Origin: CBDBUR01 sp965212075
Lineage (GTDB): Bacteria > Pseudomonadota > Alphaproteobacteria > JAPOUT01 > G958296285
Reading direction: 5' to 3'
Assembly: GCA_965212075.1 (NCBI GenBank)
Contig: OZ243043.1
Location: forward strand, 1,116,001 to 1,180,000
DNA: 64,000 bases
Shown: piece by piece, positions 8,469 to 17,534 of the stretch
Numbering within the stretch: the stretch's first letter is position 1
Layout: every line of letters starts with the position of its first letter
Notes under the pieces: model-generated
The model's database searches: none
Told to the model about the DNA's origin: nothing
What the model saw: only the letters and a program-made list of their open reading frames with translations
Made by a program: the position numbers and the translations under genes

Positions 8469-9173
8469 ATGTCCGCACCGCTGATTTTAATCGCTGAGGA
8501 CGAAGCAGCACTTGCCGATCTGCTCGCCTATGCGCTCAAACGCGCGGGATTCGCCGTGCGGCGCGCCGGTGATGGCCGACAGGCTTTTTCACAAGCAGTC
8601 AAATCTCCTACGCCCGATCTGCTTCTGCTTGACTGGATGATGCCCGGCCCTTCCGGCATTGATATTTGCAAGCGGCTGCGCGGCCACCCAAAGCTCAAAT
8701 CCATGCCGATCATCATCCTGACCGCGCGCGGCGAAGAGCATGATCGCATCACAGGACTCGATAGCGGCGCCGATGATTACATCACCAAGCCTTTCTCAAC
8801 GAAAGAGCTCATCGCGCGCGTCAGAGCCTTGCTGCGCCGCGCGCATGCCCAGCTTGAGGCTGAAATTATCACGCGCGGTGATATTCATATCAACAAAACT
8901 GCGCAAATTGCCTCATGCGGGGATTCAAGCAATAAAAAAAATATCGCGCTCAGCGCAACCGAATTTAAGCTGCTCGTTTATCTCGCTGATCGGCCCGGCC
9001 ATGTCTTCAGCCGCGAAAGCCTGCTTGATGCAATCTGGGGTCATCACAGTGAAATCCAGCCGCGCACAGTGGACGCCAACATTAAGCGCTTGCGTCAAAA
9101 AATTAAAAAAAGCTGCGGCCATGATCCGATTCGCACCGCGCGCGGGCTAGGCTATGTGCTTGATTCCGCCTAG
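8469..9173 (+). CDS. phoB: phosphate regulon response regulator PhoB
   Basis: This 234-residue OmpR/PhoB-family regulator has a receiver domain with acidic pocket EDE at residues 10-12, phospho-acceptor Asp55 (LLLLDWMMPG) and Lys in ITKPFSTKEL. The C-terminal winged helix includes LSATEFKLLVYLADRPGHVFSRE and the recognition segment RTVDANIKRLRQKI. The linker holds a small insertion (about CGDSSNKK) not usual for PhoB. It is phosphorylated by PhoR and binds Pho boxes. It is the last gene of the locus and converges on gcrA seven bases away. Confidence 0.94.
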   Translation: MSAPLILIAEDEAALADLLAYALKRAGFAVRRAGDGRQAFSQAVKSPTPDLLLLDWMMPGPSGIDICKRLRGHPKLKSMPIIILTARGEEHDRITGLDSGADDYITKPFSTKELIARVRALLRRAHAQLEAEIITRGDIHINKTAQIASCGDSSNKKNIALSATEFKLLVYLADRPGHVFSRESLLDAIWGHHSEIQPRTVDANIKRLRQKIKKSCGHDPIRTARGLGYVLDSA

Positions 9174-9179
9174 GCGCGC

Positions 9180-9716
9180 TTAGCCTCCCGAAGAGGCTTT
9201 CGCCGATTTTTTCATCTCGGCAGCGTCAGCGACCTTATCCAGCATTTTTGATTTTTCTGCTTCCTGCGCCGCCAAAATACGATTGGAGCGCTGGTAGGCT
9301 ACATGGGTGTGATATTCGCAATAGACCTTTTCAACATGCAGCTTACGCGCGCCGCAAAATCGGAAATTCTCCTGATCTTGCGGATCGCCCATCGGCCAGC
9401 GGCATTTATGGTCGGCGAGGTCAAGAATGTGCACATCTTCCGCCGCTGGCTGCAAAGTCGGCAGCGGCGGCGGCGTATGACGGTTTTGCGACGCAGCGCG
9501 CGCAGGCTTGCCCATGCGCGGTGCTGTCGGTCGGCGACCGCCGCTCTTGCCGCCGCGGCTCGGCTGACCGCGTTCGGCAAACCCCATCCGGTGAACTTTG
9601 CCGATCACCGCATTGCGCGTTATGCCGCCACCCAATTGACGCGCGATCTGGCTCGCCGAAAGCCCTTCTTTCCATAATTTTTCAAGCATTTGCACTTGAT
9701 TCACATCCCAAGCCAT
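9180..9716 (-). CDS. gcrA: GcrA cell cycle regulator
   Basis: The 178-residue product begins MAWDVNQVQMLEKLWKEG, the hallmark of GcrA, and continues with SASQIARQLGGGITRNAVIGKVHRMG, its helix-turn-helix. A conserved C-terminal region has HKCRWPMGDPQ and FCG. GcrA is an alphaproteobacterial sigma70-associated transcription factor that acts at promoters carrying CcrM-methylated GANTC. ATG 9716 is chosen because the conserved N-terminus begins there and AAAGGGGG precedes it. A long inverted repeat lies just upstream. The neighbouring argD-argF genes fit a known alphaproteobacterial gene order. Confidence 0.95.
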   Translation of the reverse strand: MAWDVNQVQMLEKLWKEGLSASQIARQLGGGITRNAVIGKVHRMGFAERGQPSRGGKSGGRRPTAPRMGKPARAASQNRHTPPPLPTLQPAAEDVHILDLADHKCRWPMGDPQDQENFRFCGARKLHVEKVYCEYHTHVAYQRSNRILAAQEAEKSKMLDKVADAAEMKKSAKASSGG

Positions 9717-9750
9717 GACAACCCCCTTTCTAGTATGTTCGGTCAATTTT

Positions 9751-9787
9751 ACCACTATATATTGCAACAATAGCTATATATAGTGGT
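9751..9787. promoter_or_regulatory. 11-bp perfect inverted repeat in the gcrA / ABC permease intergenic region
   Basis: ACCACTATATA at 9751-9761 is repeated inverted as TATATAGTGGT at 9777-9787, separated by 15 bases. It sits between two divergent genes, 35 bases before gcrA. The spacing (26 bp between arm starts, about 2.5 helical turns) could suit a dimeric regulator, or the RNA could form a hairpin. The binding factor is unknown. Confidence 0.55.
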
Positions 9788-9858
9788 TAACAAGATATCT
9801 CTAACAATATCCGGTGGGGCTGAAAAGGCCTAATTTCGCTTTATCAACAGAAAAATGA

Positions 9859-9870
9859 TATAGACAGGCC
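9859..9870 (+). promoter_or_regulatory. extended -10-like element next to the ABC permease start
   Basis: TGATATAGA contains an extended -10 (TG, one base, TATAGA at 9859-9864). It ends six bases before the ATG at 9871, so the transcript could be leaderless. No -35 box is clear. Confidence 0.35.
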
Positions 9871-10725
9871 ATGAGCGCGCAATCCAGCATTACAAAACCG
9901 GCGAGCATGCCGGAGTCGGCCAAAATCGACACAAAACCGGGTGTGCCGCGCTATTTCAGCGGCGTGAACTGGATCGGCCTGTGGACGCTCTACTTCAAAG
10001 AGGTCTGGCGTTTTCTGAAAGTCTTTTTGCAAACTCTGATCGGCCCGGTCATTAACGGCTTGCTATTTCTCGCAATTTTCTCACTCGCGATGGGCGAGTT
10101 CCGCCCGAATATTGGCGGCATCAGCTTCATTCAATTTCTTGCCCCCGGCCTCATCATGATGTCGGTGATTCAAAATGCGTTCGCCAACACATCATCTTCG
10201 CTGCTGATCGCCAAAGTTCAGGGCAATATCGTGGATTATCTGATGCCGCCGCTCTCGCCCGGCGAGCTCAATACCGGGATGGCATTGGCAGGGATCACGC
10301 GCGGCGTTCTGGTCGCTCTGGGCACCGGCACGGCGATGGCTTTCTTCGTCAACCTTATGCCGCTTTATCTGCCGATCATTATCTTTCATACCATCGGCGC
10401 AGCATTGATGATGTCCCTGCTCGGAATCATCACCGGCATTTGGGCGGAAAAATTCGACCACCTCCAATCGGTGATTAACTTCATCATCGTCCCGCTCTCT
10501 TTTCTCTCAGGCACTTTTTATTCGGTCGCGCAGCTGCCTGATATTGTTTATCAAATCAGCCAATATAATCCCTTCTTCTATATGATTGACGGCATGCGCT
10601 ATGGCTTCACCGGCTATGCCGATAGCGATATTTTTACCGGCATCTATGTCGTCATCGGATTAAATCTGGTGCTTTGGCTGATCTGTCATGCTATCCTCAA
10701 GCGCGGCTGGCGCTTAAAAAACTAA
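9871..10725 (+). CDS. ABC-2 type transporter permease
   Basis: The product is 284 residues. A cytoplasmic N-terminus of about 45 residues precedes six membrane segments of the ABC-2 (ABC2_membrane) family. The characteristic segment GTFYSVAQLPDIVYQISQYNPFFYMIDGMR lies near residue 215 and resembles drug/polysaccharide exporter permeases of the YadH/NodJ type. The usual partner ATPase gene is not adjacent, so the ATPase must be encoded elsewhere. The substrate is unknown. Confidence 0.85.
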   Translation: MSAQSSITKPASMPESAKIDTKPGVPRYFSGVNWIGLWTLYFKEVWRFLKVFLQTLIGPVINGLLFLAIFSLAMGEFRPNIGGISFIQFLAPGLIMMSVIQNAFANTSSSLLIAKVQGNIVDYLMPPLSPGELNTGMALAGITRGVLVALGTGTAMAFFVNLMPLYLPIIIFHTIGAALMMSLLGIITGIWAEKFDHLQSVINFIIVPLSFLSGTFYSVAQLPDIVYQISQYNPFFYMIDGMRYGFTGYADSDIFTGIYVVIGLNLVLWLICHAILKRGWRLKN

Positions 10726-10733
10726 ACACGTAA

Positions 10734-10776
10734 AATCTCCAAAAAAAATCTCCAAAAGAATCTCCAAAAGAATCTC
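10734..10776 (+). repeat. 12-13-bp tandem repeat aatctccaaaag before argD
   Basis: About 3.5 copies of aatctccaaaaR lie directly before the argD ATG: 10734, 10747, 10759 and a partial copy at 10771. Purine-rich copies replace a recognisable Shine-Dalgarno site. Confidence 0.85.
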
Positions 10777-12003
10777 ATGACGTCTATTTCCAATTCATCT
10801 CCACATCTTCTGCCTGTCTATCCGCGCGCGGCTTTGTCCTTTACACATGGCAAAGGCCCCTATCTGTTTGACGCAAACGGCGACGCCTATTTGGATTTCG
10901 CTTCCGGCATTGCCGTCAATGTGCTTGGCCATGCGCACCCAAAGCTCGTTCAGGCTTTGACCCAGCAGGCAGAAAAATTATGGCACGTCTCAAATCTATT
11001 TGAAATTCCGCAGCAGGAAAAACTCGCGAAAACGCTCACGGAGGCCAGCTTCGCTGATCTAGCTTTCTTCACCAATTCAGGCACCGAGGCCGTTGAATGT
11101 GCGATAAAAATGGCGCGCGCCTTCCATCAGCATCAAGGCCATAAAGACAAAACTGAAATCATCACATTTGAAGGCGCATTTCATGGGCGCACGATGGCGG
11201 CTTTGTCGGCGGCAAACAAAGCCAATGGCTTCGGGCCGGCGCTGCCCGATTTCATCCAGCTGCCGCTTGACGAGGAAGATCGGCTCGCACAGGCGGTCAG
11301 CGCGCGCACCGCCGCCATTATGATTGAGCCGATCCAAGGCGATGGCGGCGTCAGAATGGTGGAATTCGCCTTTCTTGAGCATTTGCGCAGCCTGTGCGAT
11401 CGCCATGACGCGCTGTTGATTTTTGACGAAGTGCAAGTCGGCATTGGCCGCACCGGCACTTTATTTGCCCATGAACTCTCCGACGCAAAGCCCGATATAT
11501 TAGCGGCGGCCAAAGGGCTGGGCGGCGGATTTCCGATCGGTGTTTGCCTTGCGACAAAGCGCGCGGCTGAAGGCATGGTGCGCGGCACACATGGCTCTAC
11601 CTTTGGCGGCAATCCGCTTGCGATGAGCGTCGGGCAGGCGGTGATGGACATTGTGCTTGAAGATGATTTTCTCGCCCATGTGCGCCGGATTGGCTTATCG
11701 CTCACCCAGCGTCTGGCGATCTTGGCGGCGATGTTTCCCGACGTCATCGGCGCATGGCAGGGGCGCGGTTTGATTTACGGCTTCTTTTGCCATTTAGGCG
11801 CGCAGACCATCACCGAAGCGGCGCGCGCGCAAAAACTTCTTCTCGCCCCAGCGCACAATGACGTCGTGCGCCTGCTGCCGCCGCTCAACATTGAAGAATC
11901 TCATCTGACCGAGGCGGCTGAAAAATTAGAAGCCGCCTGCGCTGCTTTGTCCAAAACGCCGCGCGGCGCTTTGCGCAACGCGACCGATCAAGAGCCGGAT
12001 TAA
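10777..12003 (+). CDS. argD: acetylornithine transaminase ArgD
   Basis: This 408-residue class III PLP aminotransferase has FTNSGTEAVECAIKMAR (phosphate-binding), FEGAFHGRT, IFDEVQVGIGRTG and the PLP lysine in AAKGLGGGFPIG. It converts N-acetylglutamate semialdehyde to N-acetylornithine in arginine synthesis. argF follows after 17 bases, so the pair is probably an operon. Related omega-aminotransferases exist, but the argF neighbour and overall length support ArgD. Confidence 0.93.
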   Translation: MTSISNSSPHLLPVYPRAALSFTHGKGPYLFDANGDAYLDFASGIAVNVLGHAHPKLVQALTQQAEKLWHVSNLFEIPQQEKLAKTLTEASFADLAFFTNSGTEAVECAIKMARAFHQHQGHKDKTEIITFEGAFHGRTMAALSAANKANGFGPALPDFIQLPLDEEDRLAQAVSARTAAIMIEPIQGDGGVRMVEFAFLEHLRSLCDRHDALLIFDEVQVGIGRTGTLFAHELSDAKPDILAAAKGLGGGFPIGVCLATKRAAEGMVRGTHGSTFGGNPLAMSVGQAVMDIVLEDDFLAHVRRIGLSLTQRLAILAAMFPDVIGAWQGRGLIYGFFCHLGAQTITEAARAQKLLLAPAHNDVVRLLPPLNIEESHLTEAAEKLEAACAALSKTPRGALRNATDQEPD

Positions 12004-12020
12004 ACGCCCGGATTAGATTC

Positions 12021-12944
12021 ATGCCGCATTTTCTTGACCTTGACCAGCTTCCGAAAAATGCTCTGCGCCGGATCATTGACCACGGGCATCAGCGCAAAAA
12101 AGCGCGCGGCGATCGTCTGCGCGGCGCACCTGACGATGACCGGCCTTGCGCCGACCATGTGCTCGCAATGGTGTTTGAAAAAGTATCCATGCGCACGCGC
12201 CTATCGTTTGATATTGCGATGCGCCAGCTCGGCGGCAGCGCCATCATCATGGACGCCGCCTATGCGCATATTGCGCAAGGCGAAAGCATGAAAGATACAG
12301 GCCGCGTACTGTCGCGCTATGTGGATGCGATCATGCTGCGCACCGGAGATCACCAGCGCCTCTTAGATATGGCGGCGTCTGCCAGTGTGCCGGTCATTAA
12401 CGGACTGACGCAAAGAAGCCATCCGGTGCAAATCGTCGCCGACATCATGGCCTTTGAAGAACATCGCGGCAATATCCAAAATCGTAAAATCGCCTGGATC
12501 GGCGATGGCAATAACGTCGCTTTGTCTTGGGTTCACGCCGCGGCGCATTTGGGCTTCACTTTGCACCTCGCCTGCCCCGAACAGAGCGCGGCGATCCGCG
12601 AAGCCCTCAATACCGCAGCCGACGTTCGCCTCACCAGCGACCCCGAAGACGCCGCCGAGGGCGCCGACGCGCTCATCACAGATACTTGGGCCTCACTGGG
12701 CGATTCCCCCGCCGAACGCGCGGCCAAAAGCCAAAAACTCACCGCCTATCGCATCACACCGGCGCTGATGGCGCGCGGCAAAAAAGACGCCGTTTTTATG
12801 CACTGCCTGCCTGTCTGGCGCGGCAAGGAAGTGGACGAAGACATCGCCGATGGCCCGCAATCCATCATCTTTGACGAGGCCGAAAACCGCATTCACGCTC
12901 AAAAGGCTATTTTATTGTGGGTGCTCAATATGCTTGCGCTATAA
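12021..12944 (+). CDS. argF: ornithine carbamoyltransferase ArgF
   Basis: The product is 307 residues. The carbamoyl-phosphate loop is FEKVSMRTRLSFD (SMRTR in place of the commoner STRTR), the ornithine-binding motif is MHCLPVWRGKEV, and NGLTQRSHPVQIVAD lies in the middle. It forms citrulline from ornithine and carbamoyl phosphate. It lies 17 bases after argD. Confidence 0.95.
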   Translation: MPHFLDLDQLPKNALRRIIDHGHQRKKARGDRLRGAPDDDRPCADHVLAMVFEKVSMRTRLSFDIAMRQLGGSAIIMDAAYAHIAQGESMKDTGRVLSRYVDAIMLRTGDHQRLLDMAASASVPVINGLTQRSHPVQIVADIMAFEEHRGNIQNRKIAWIGDGNNVALSWVHAAAHLGFTLHLACPEQSAAIREALNTAADVRLTSDPEDAAEGADALITDTWASLGDSPAERAAKSQKLTAYRITPALMARGKKDAVFMHCLPVWRGKEVDEDIADGPQSIIFDEAENRIHAQKAILLWVLNMLAL

Positions 12945-12951
12945 TTGCGCT
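12940..12951 (+). promoter_or_regulatory. TATAAT element before the RND adaptor gene
   Basis: A perfect TATAAT at 12940-12945, preceded by TTGCGC-type bases, ends six bases before the ATG at 12952 and overlaps the end of argF. TTGTGG at 12915-12920 could be a -35 with a long spacer of 19 bases. The expected transcript would be leaderless. Confidence 0.5.
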
Positions 12952-14355
12952 ATGTCCGACACCACCCCCAAAACGACTGACGCAGCGAGCGAAAAACAAA
13001 AAACCACGCCGACAACTACATCAACAGGCACACCGGCAGGCGTGCCTGCTTGGCGCAGATATCTTCAGCGCTTCCTGCCGATCGTGGTGCTGATTACGTC
13101 CTTTGGGGCATTCTTTGTGCTCGTCTCCCTCAGAGAAGAGGTGCAAACCACGCCGCCCACCGAGCGCGTCTGGCAGGTAAACGCCCAGCGCGTTCAGCTG
13201 GGCGATATTCAGCCCATGCTCAACGTGTTTGGCGAAATCGTCGCCGGACGGCGCGTTGATCTGCGCACTTTTGTCGGCGGCGAAATCATTGAAGCCTCGC
13301 CCAATCTGCGCGATGGCGGCATTATTGAAGCCGATGACATTATTCTTAAAATTGATCCCTTTGCTTATGAAAATGCCGTTGACGAGACCATCGCGCGCCA
13401 GACCGAAGCGCGCGCCAAACATGAAGAACTGATCGCGCGGCGCACGCAGGAGGAAAACCTCCTCAAAAGAGCGCAAGAACAGGCTGTGCTCAGAAGGCGC
13501 GATCTTGATCGCGCGATCAAACTCGCCAAAGCCGGACATATTTCCGAAAAAACGCTTGACGATAAGCGCCTCGCCGTCAGCCAGCAGGAGCAGGCGGTTG
13601 AAATGCGCAAGAGCAGCCTCGCTATTCAGGAGGCGCGGCTTGAACAGCAGGAAGGCGCCGTCAAACGCGCCGAGATCGCCGTCGCGCTCGCCGAGCGCGA
13701 TCTGGCGCGCACCGTGCTCGCGGCGCCGTTTCGCGGTTTTCTCAGCAATGTCACCGCCGCCGAAGGCCGCCAGCTCAATGTCAATGATCGCGCCGCCACG
13801 CTCACTGATGCCGATCAGCTTGAAGTCCGCTTCCATCTCTCCGACCAGCAATTTGGCCGCATCGTCACCTCTGCCGGCAGCCTCAGCGGACAAGAAATCA
13901 ACGTCTTATGGAAAGTCGGAAAAAAAACCCTGCCCTTTGAAGGACAGATTATCCGCATCGGCGCGGAAATTTCGCAGATCGCAGGCGGCGTCAGCGTATT
14001 CGCCGAGGTGAGAACGCCTAACCGCGATTCAACTCTGCGCCCGGGCGCCTTCGTTGAAGTGCAGCTCGCCGACAGGCCCTACGAAAATGTCGTCCGAATC
14101 CCCGAAAACGCCATCTATAATGGTGATATTGTCTATGTGATCGTTGATGGGCGGCTGCAGCCGCGGCCTGTTATCACCGTCGGCACGATCGGCGGCGATG
14201 TGATCATTCAAAACGGCCTCAAAAATGGCGACCTCGTCATGACGACTTGGTTCGCCGAAGCCGGACCGGGGACGCGCGTCCAAACCCCCGATGCGGCGGC
14301 CAGCCAAAAAACATCACAAAATAGAGGCCGAAATAGGAATCAAATCATAAAATGA
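12952..14355 (+). CDS. RND efflux membrane-fusion (adaptor) protein
   Basis: The product is 467 residues. After a Thr/Pro-rich cytoplasmic tail there is one membrane segment near residue 40, then a HlyD/AcrA-type barrel-sandwich domain split by a long alpha-helical hairpin (Arg/Glu-rich, about residues 145-245), then a beta-barrel domain (LSNVTAAEGRQLNVND). The start at 12952 avoids overlap with argF and has a TATAAT just upstream; a longer frame from 12850 would overlap argF by 95 bases. It is coupled by a four-base overlap to the RND pump gene. No TolC-like gene is adjacent. Confidence 0.88.
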   Translation: MSDTTPKTTDAASEKQKTTPTTTSTGTPAGVPAWRRYLQRFLPIVVLITSFGAFFVLVSLREEVQTTPPTERVWQVNAQRVQLGDIQPMLNVFGEIVAGRRVDLRTFVGGEIIEASPNLRDGGIIEADDIILKIDPFAYENAVDETIARQTEARAKHEELIARRTQEENLLKRAQEQAVLRRRDLDRAIKLAKAGHISEKTLDDKRLAVSQQEQAVEMRKSSLAIQEARLEQQEGAVKRAEIAVALAERDLARTVLAAPFRGFLSNVTAAEGRQLNVNDRAATLTDADQLEVRFHLSDQQFGRIVTSAGSLSGQEINVLWKVGKKTLPFEGQIIRIGAEISQIAGGVSVFAEVRTPNRDSTLRPGAFVEVQLADRPYENVVRIPENAIYNGDIVYVIVDGRLQPRPVITVGTIGGDVIIQNGLKNGDLVMTTWFAEAGPGTRVQTPDAAASQKTSQNRGRNRNQIIK

Positions 14356-17300
14356 GCCAGCCTCACGATCAGACCACCGCGGGTGAAGAGCGCCGCAAAC
14401 CGCCAGCTCTGCTCAGCTTCTTCGCGCGCCACGCCAACGCCCATAACCTGCTGATGGCGATCATGATCATGACCGGCGGCTTCTTCCTGCGCCAGCTCAA
14501 TACGCAATTTTTCCCGACGATAGATGTTCCGGCGATCACCGTCGTCGTGCTTTGGCCAGGTGCGAGTGCCGAAGATGTTGAAGCGAATATCATTGAAGCG
14601 CTTGAGCCCGGCATGCGCTCCATCGCCGGCCTCGACAAGCTCTCCTCCACCGCGCAGGAAGGCAGCGCGCTGATCTTGCTCGAATTTGACATCGGCACCG
14701 ATATGCAGCGCGGCCTCTCCGATGTCGAATCCGCCGTCTCCGACATCACGACCCTGCCCAAAGATTCCGAACCGCCCGAAGTCTCCCGCGTGCTGTTCTA
14801 TGAAAATATTATGAGCCTCGCGCTGTCTGGGCCCTTTTCCGAACAGGCGATCAAAACCTATGCGATGAAAATCCGCAACGATCTGCTGCGGCTGGGCATT
14901 GATCGCGTCACTTTCCGCGGCGCGCGCGATGATGAAATTTGGGTCGAGGTCAGTAAAGAAAACCTCCGCCGCTTCAACCTCACGCTCGATACGATCTCGC
15001 GCCGCATCCGCGATTCGAGCGAGGATCTGCCCTCCGGCACTTTGTCGGGACTCGCCGAGCAGCAGATCCGCTCCATCGGGCTGGAAGATGGCCCCAACGC
15101 CATATCGCGCCTTGAAGTGCGCTCAATGCAAAGCGGCGAAAAATTGCTGCTGCGCGACATCGCCGTCGTGCGCGAAACCTTTGATGATAACGCGCCCACC
15201 GGCATCATTGACGGCCAGCCCGCCATCAGAATTAACATATTGCGCTCGGCAACCGCCGACATTCTTGAAGTGTCCGACATCGCCGATGCCTATCTCAAGC
15301 GCATCCGCCCGTCTTTGCCAAAATCGCTCAAAATTGAAAAGTTCGACGTCCAGTCCGACCGCGTCCGGCAGCGCATCGCCGTATTGGTCAAAAACGGCGC
15401 AGGCGGATTGTTCCTCGTGCTGATCGTGCTGTTTTTATTCCTCAACAGCCGAGTCGCTTTCTGGGTGGCGGTGGGCATCCCGACGGCGATGATCGCCTCT
15501 TTTACCTTTATGTATTTGGCCGGCCAGAGCATCAATATGATCTCGCTGTTTGCGCTGATTATGATGCTGGGCATCGTCGTAGATGATGCGATCGTCGTCG
15601 GCGAACATACCGCCGCCATGCGCGAAAAAGGCTTGAGCCCCATAGATGCCGTAGAACAAGGCACCGCGCATATGGCCGCGCCGGTCTTCGCCTCGTCGCT
15701 GACGACCATCGCGGCCTTTATGCCGATGTTTCTCATCTCCGACATTATCGGCGAAATTATGAAGCCGATGGCTTTGGCGGTCATCATCATCATCTTTATG
15801 AGTCTCGCTGAAGCCTTCTTCGTGCTGCCCGGCCATATGCGCCGCGCGCTCGCCCATACAAAGCCAAAAAAAGAAAATATCATCTCAAAAATTCAAATCG
15901 GATTTAACAAAAAATTTGAAGCGTTCCGCGAAGGGCCGTTTCATCGGTTCATGGAGCGCACCTATAAAGATCGCTACATCGCGGCGGCCTCAGTTTTCGG
16001 CGCGATGATCATCTCAATCGGCCTGATGACTGGCGGCCATGTCGTCTTCCAATTCTTTCCTGCGCCTGAAGCCGAAACCATCTATGGCCGCGCGGTTTTC
16101 CTGCCGGGCACGCCCAAAGAGCAAGTGGTCAAAGCACTCAAAGAGATGGAAGCCGCAGTCATCCGCGCCGAAATTGAGATCACCGGAAAAAAAGGCACGA
16201 TCGTCAAAACCTATTTCAGCGAAGCGGGATCAATCGTCGGCGGCGGCGGCGATACCGGCACGGCTGGCGATCATCTCGGCCAAGTCACCGTCGAGCTGCT
16301 GCCCAGCGAAGTGCGCACGGTGCGCACAGTTGATTTCCTCCCCGTCTGGCGCAGCCAGATACCCAAATTTTACGGACTTGACCAGCTCGTCGTGGTCACG
16401 CAAAAAATCGGGCCGCCGGGCCGCGATGTGGATATCCGCCTTGAAGACGCGCCGATCAAAACCCTCAAAGAAGCCGCACGGCAGCTCAAAAAAGAACTCA
16501 GCGCCTTTAGCGGAATCAGCGACGTTGAAGACGATCTGCCCTGGGGCAAGCGCGAAGTCCTGCTTGAAGTGACACCGCGCGGCTATGCGCTCGGCTTCAC
16601 AACGCAGGAAGTCGGCAAACAAATGCGCAACGCTTTTGAAGGCTCCATCGCGCGCCGCTTCCCCCGCCGCGAAGAGGAAATCACCGTGCGCGTCCGCCTG
16701 CCGGAAAATGATTCCGGCGTCAAAACTTTCTCCGATATCTATCTGCGCGCCCCCAACGGACAGGAAGTGCCGCTCACCGATATCGTATCCATCAGCAAAA
16801 AAGTCGGCTTTGCGCGCATCAAAAGGCTGGACGGCCTGCGCACCGTTTCGGTGACCGCCGAGCTCAATCAAGACATCCTGCCCCTCGTGCGCCTGCAGCA
16901 GGAGCTTGAAGCCAAAGTCATGCCCAAAATCGCCAAAGACTTTGACATTAGCTATTCCTTTGGCGGACGCACCGAAGAGCAAACGCAAGCCTTTGATGAT
17001 CTCGGCTACGGCCTGCTCTTGGCGCTTGCGATGATTTATTTCATCCTCGCTGGGGTTTTGGGCAATTATGGCCAGCCGATCGTCATCATGGCGATCATTC
17101 CGTTTGGCTTCATCGGCGCGGTCTTGGGGCATTTTGTGATGGGCTATGACATAACTATCCTCGCGCTAATCGCCCTGCTGGGATTAGCCGGCATTTTGAT
17201 CAATGATTCCATCGTGCTGGTCGTGCAAATTCAGGAATATACCCGTAAAGGCATGGACATGCGCGATGCGGTCGTCAACGGCACAAAAGATCGCCTGCGC

Positions 17301-17522
17301 GCGGTCATCTTAACTTCGGCAACGACCGTGTTCGGCCTTCTGCCGCTTCTGTTTGAGCGCAGCCTGCAAGCGGCATTTCTCAAGCCGATGGCGATCTCAA
17401 TATCTTGGGGCGTGACGGTCGGCACCGTATTGATCTTATTCATCGTGCCGTCATTTTTGGGAATCCTCAATGACATCAAAGGCGTGATCCAGCGGCGCAA
17501 ACAGGCCGCACCCGCGGCCTAG
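14352..17522 (+). CDS. RND efflux transporter, AcrB/HAE1-like
   Basis: The product has 1056 residues, usual for the family, with twelve membrane segments and two large periplasmic loops. The proton-relay motif GIVVDDAIVVGE lies in the fourth segment, and GILINDSIVLV lies in the second half. With the preceding adaptor and an outer-membrane channel encoded elsewhere it would export drugs or lipophilic compounds by proton antiport. The divergent sequence and the cytoplasmic loop after segment 6 place it outside the best-studied AcrB group, so its substrate is unknown. Confidence 0.92.
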   Translation: MSQPHDQTTAGEERRKPPALLSFFARHANAHNLLMAIMIMTGGFFLRQLNTQFFPTIDVPAITVVVLWPGASAEDVEANIIEALEPGMRSIAGLDKLSSTAQEGSALILLEFDIGTDMQRGLSDVESAVSDITTLPKDSEPPEVSRVLFYENIMSLALSGPFSEQAIKTYAMKIRNDLLRLGIDRVTFRGARDDEIWVEVSKENLRRFNLTLDTISRRIRDSSEDLPSGTLSGLAEQQIRSIGLEDGPNAISRLEVRSMQSGEKLLLRDIAVVRETFDDNAPTGIIDGQPAIRINILRSATADILEVSDIADAYLKRIRPSLPKSLKIEKFDVQSDRVRQRIAVLVKNGAGGLFLVLIVLFLFLNSRVAFWVAVGIPTAMIASFTFMYLAGQSINMISLFALIMMLGIVVDDAIVVGEHTAAMREKGLSPIDAVEQGTAHMAAPVFASSLTTIAAFMPMFLISDIIGEIMKPMALAVIIIIFMSLAEAFFVLPGHMRRALAHTKPKKENIISKIQIGFNKKFEAFREGPFHRFMERTYKDRYIAAASVFGAMIISIGLMTGGHVVFQFFPAPEAETIYGRAVFLPGTPKEQVVKALKEMEAAVIRAEIEITGKKGTIVKTYFSEAGSIVGGGGDTGTAGDHLGQVTVELLPSEVRTVRTVDFLPVWRSQIPKFYGLDQLVVVTQKIGPPGRDVDIRLEDAPIKTLKEAARQLKKELSAFSGISDVEDDLPWGKREVLLEVTPRGYALGFTTQEVGKQMRNAFEGSIARRFPRREEEITVRVRLPENDSGVKTFSDIYLRAPNGQEVPLTDIVSISKKVGFARIKRLDGLRTVSVTAELNQDILPLVRLQQELEAKVMPKIAKDFDISYSFGGRTEEQTQAFDDLGYGLLLALAMIYFILAGVLGNYGQPIVIMAIIPFGFIGAVLGHFVMGYDITILALIALLGLAGILINDSIVLVVQIQEYTRKGMDMRDAVVNGTKDRLRAVILTSATTVFGLLPLLFERSLQAAFLKPMAISISWGVTVGTVLILFIVPSFLGILNDIKGVIQRRKQAAPAA

Positions 17523-17534
17523 CTAGTAGCCTAG

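Noticed and set aside
12850..12951. Longer N-terminus for the RND adaptor
   Set aside because: It would overlap argF by 95 bases; the ATG at 12952 has a TATAAT directly upstream and a sensible Thr/Pro-rich start.
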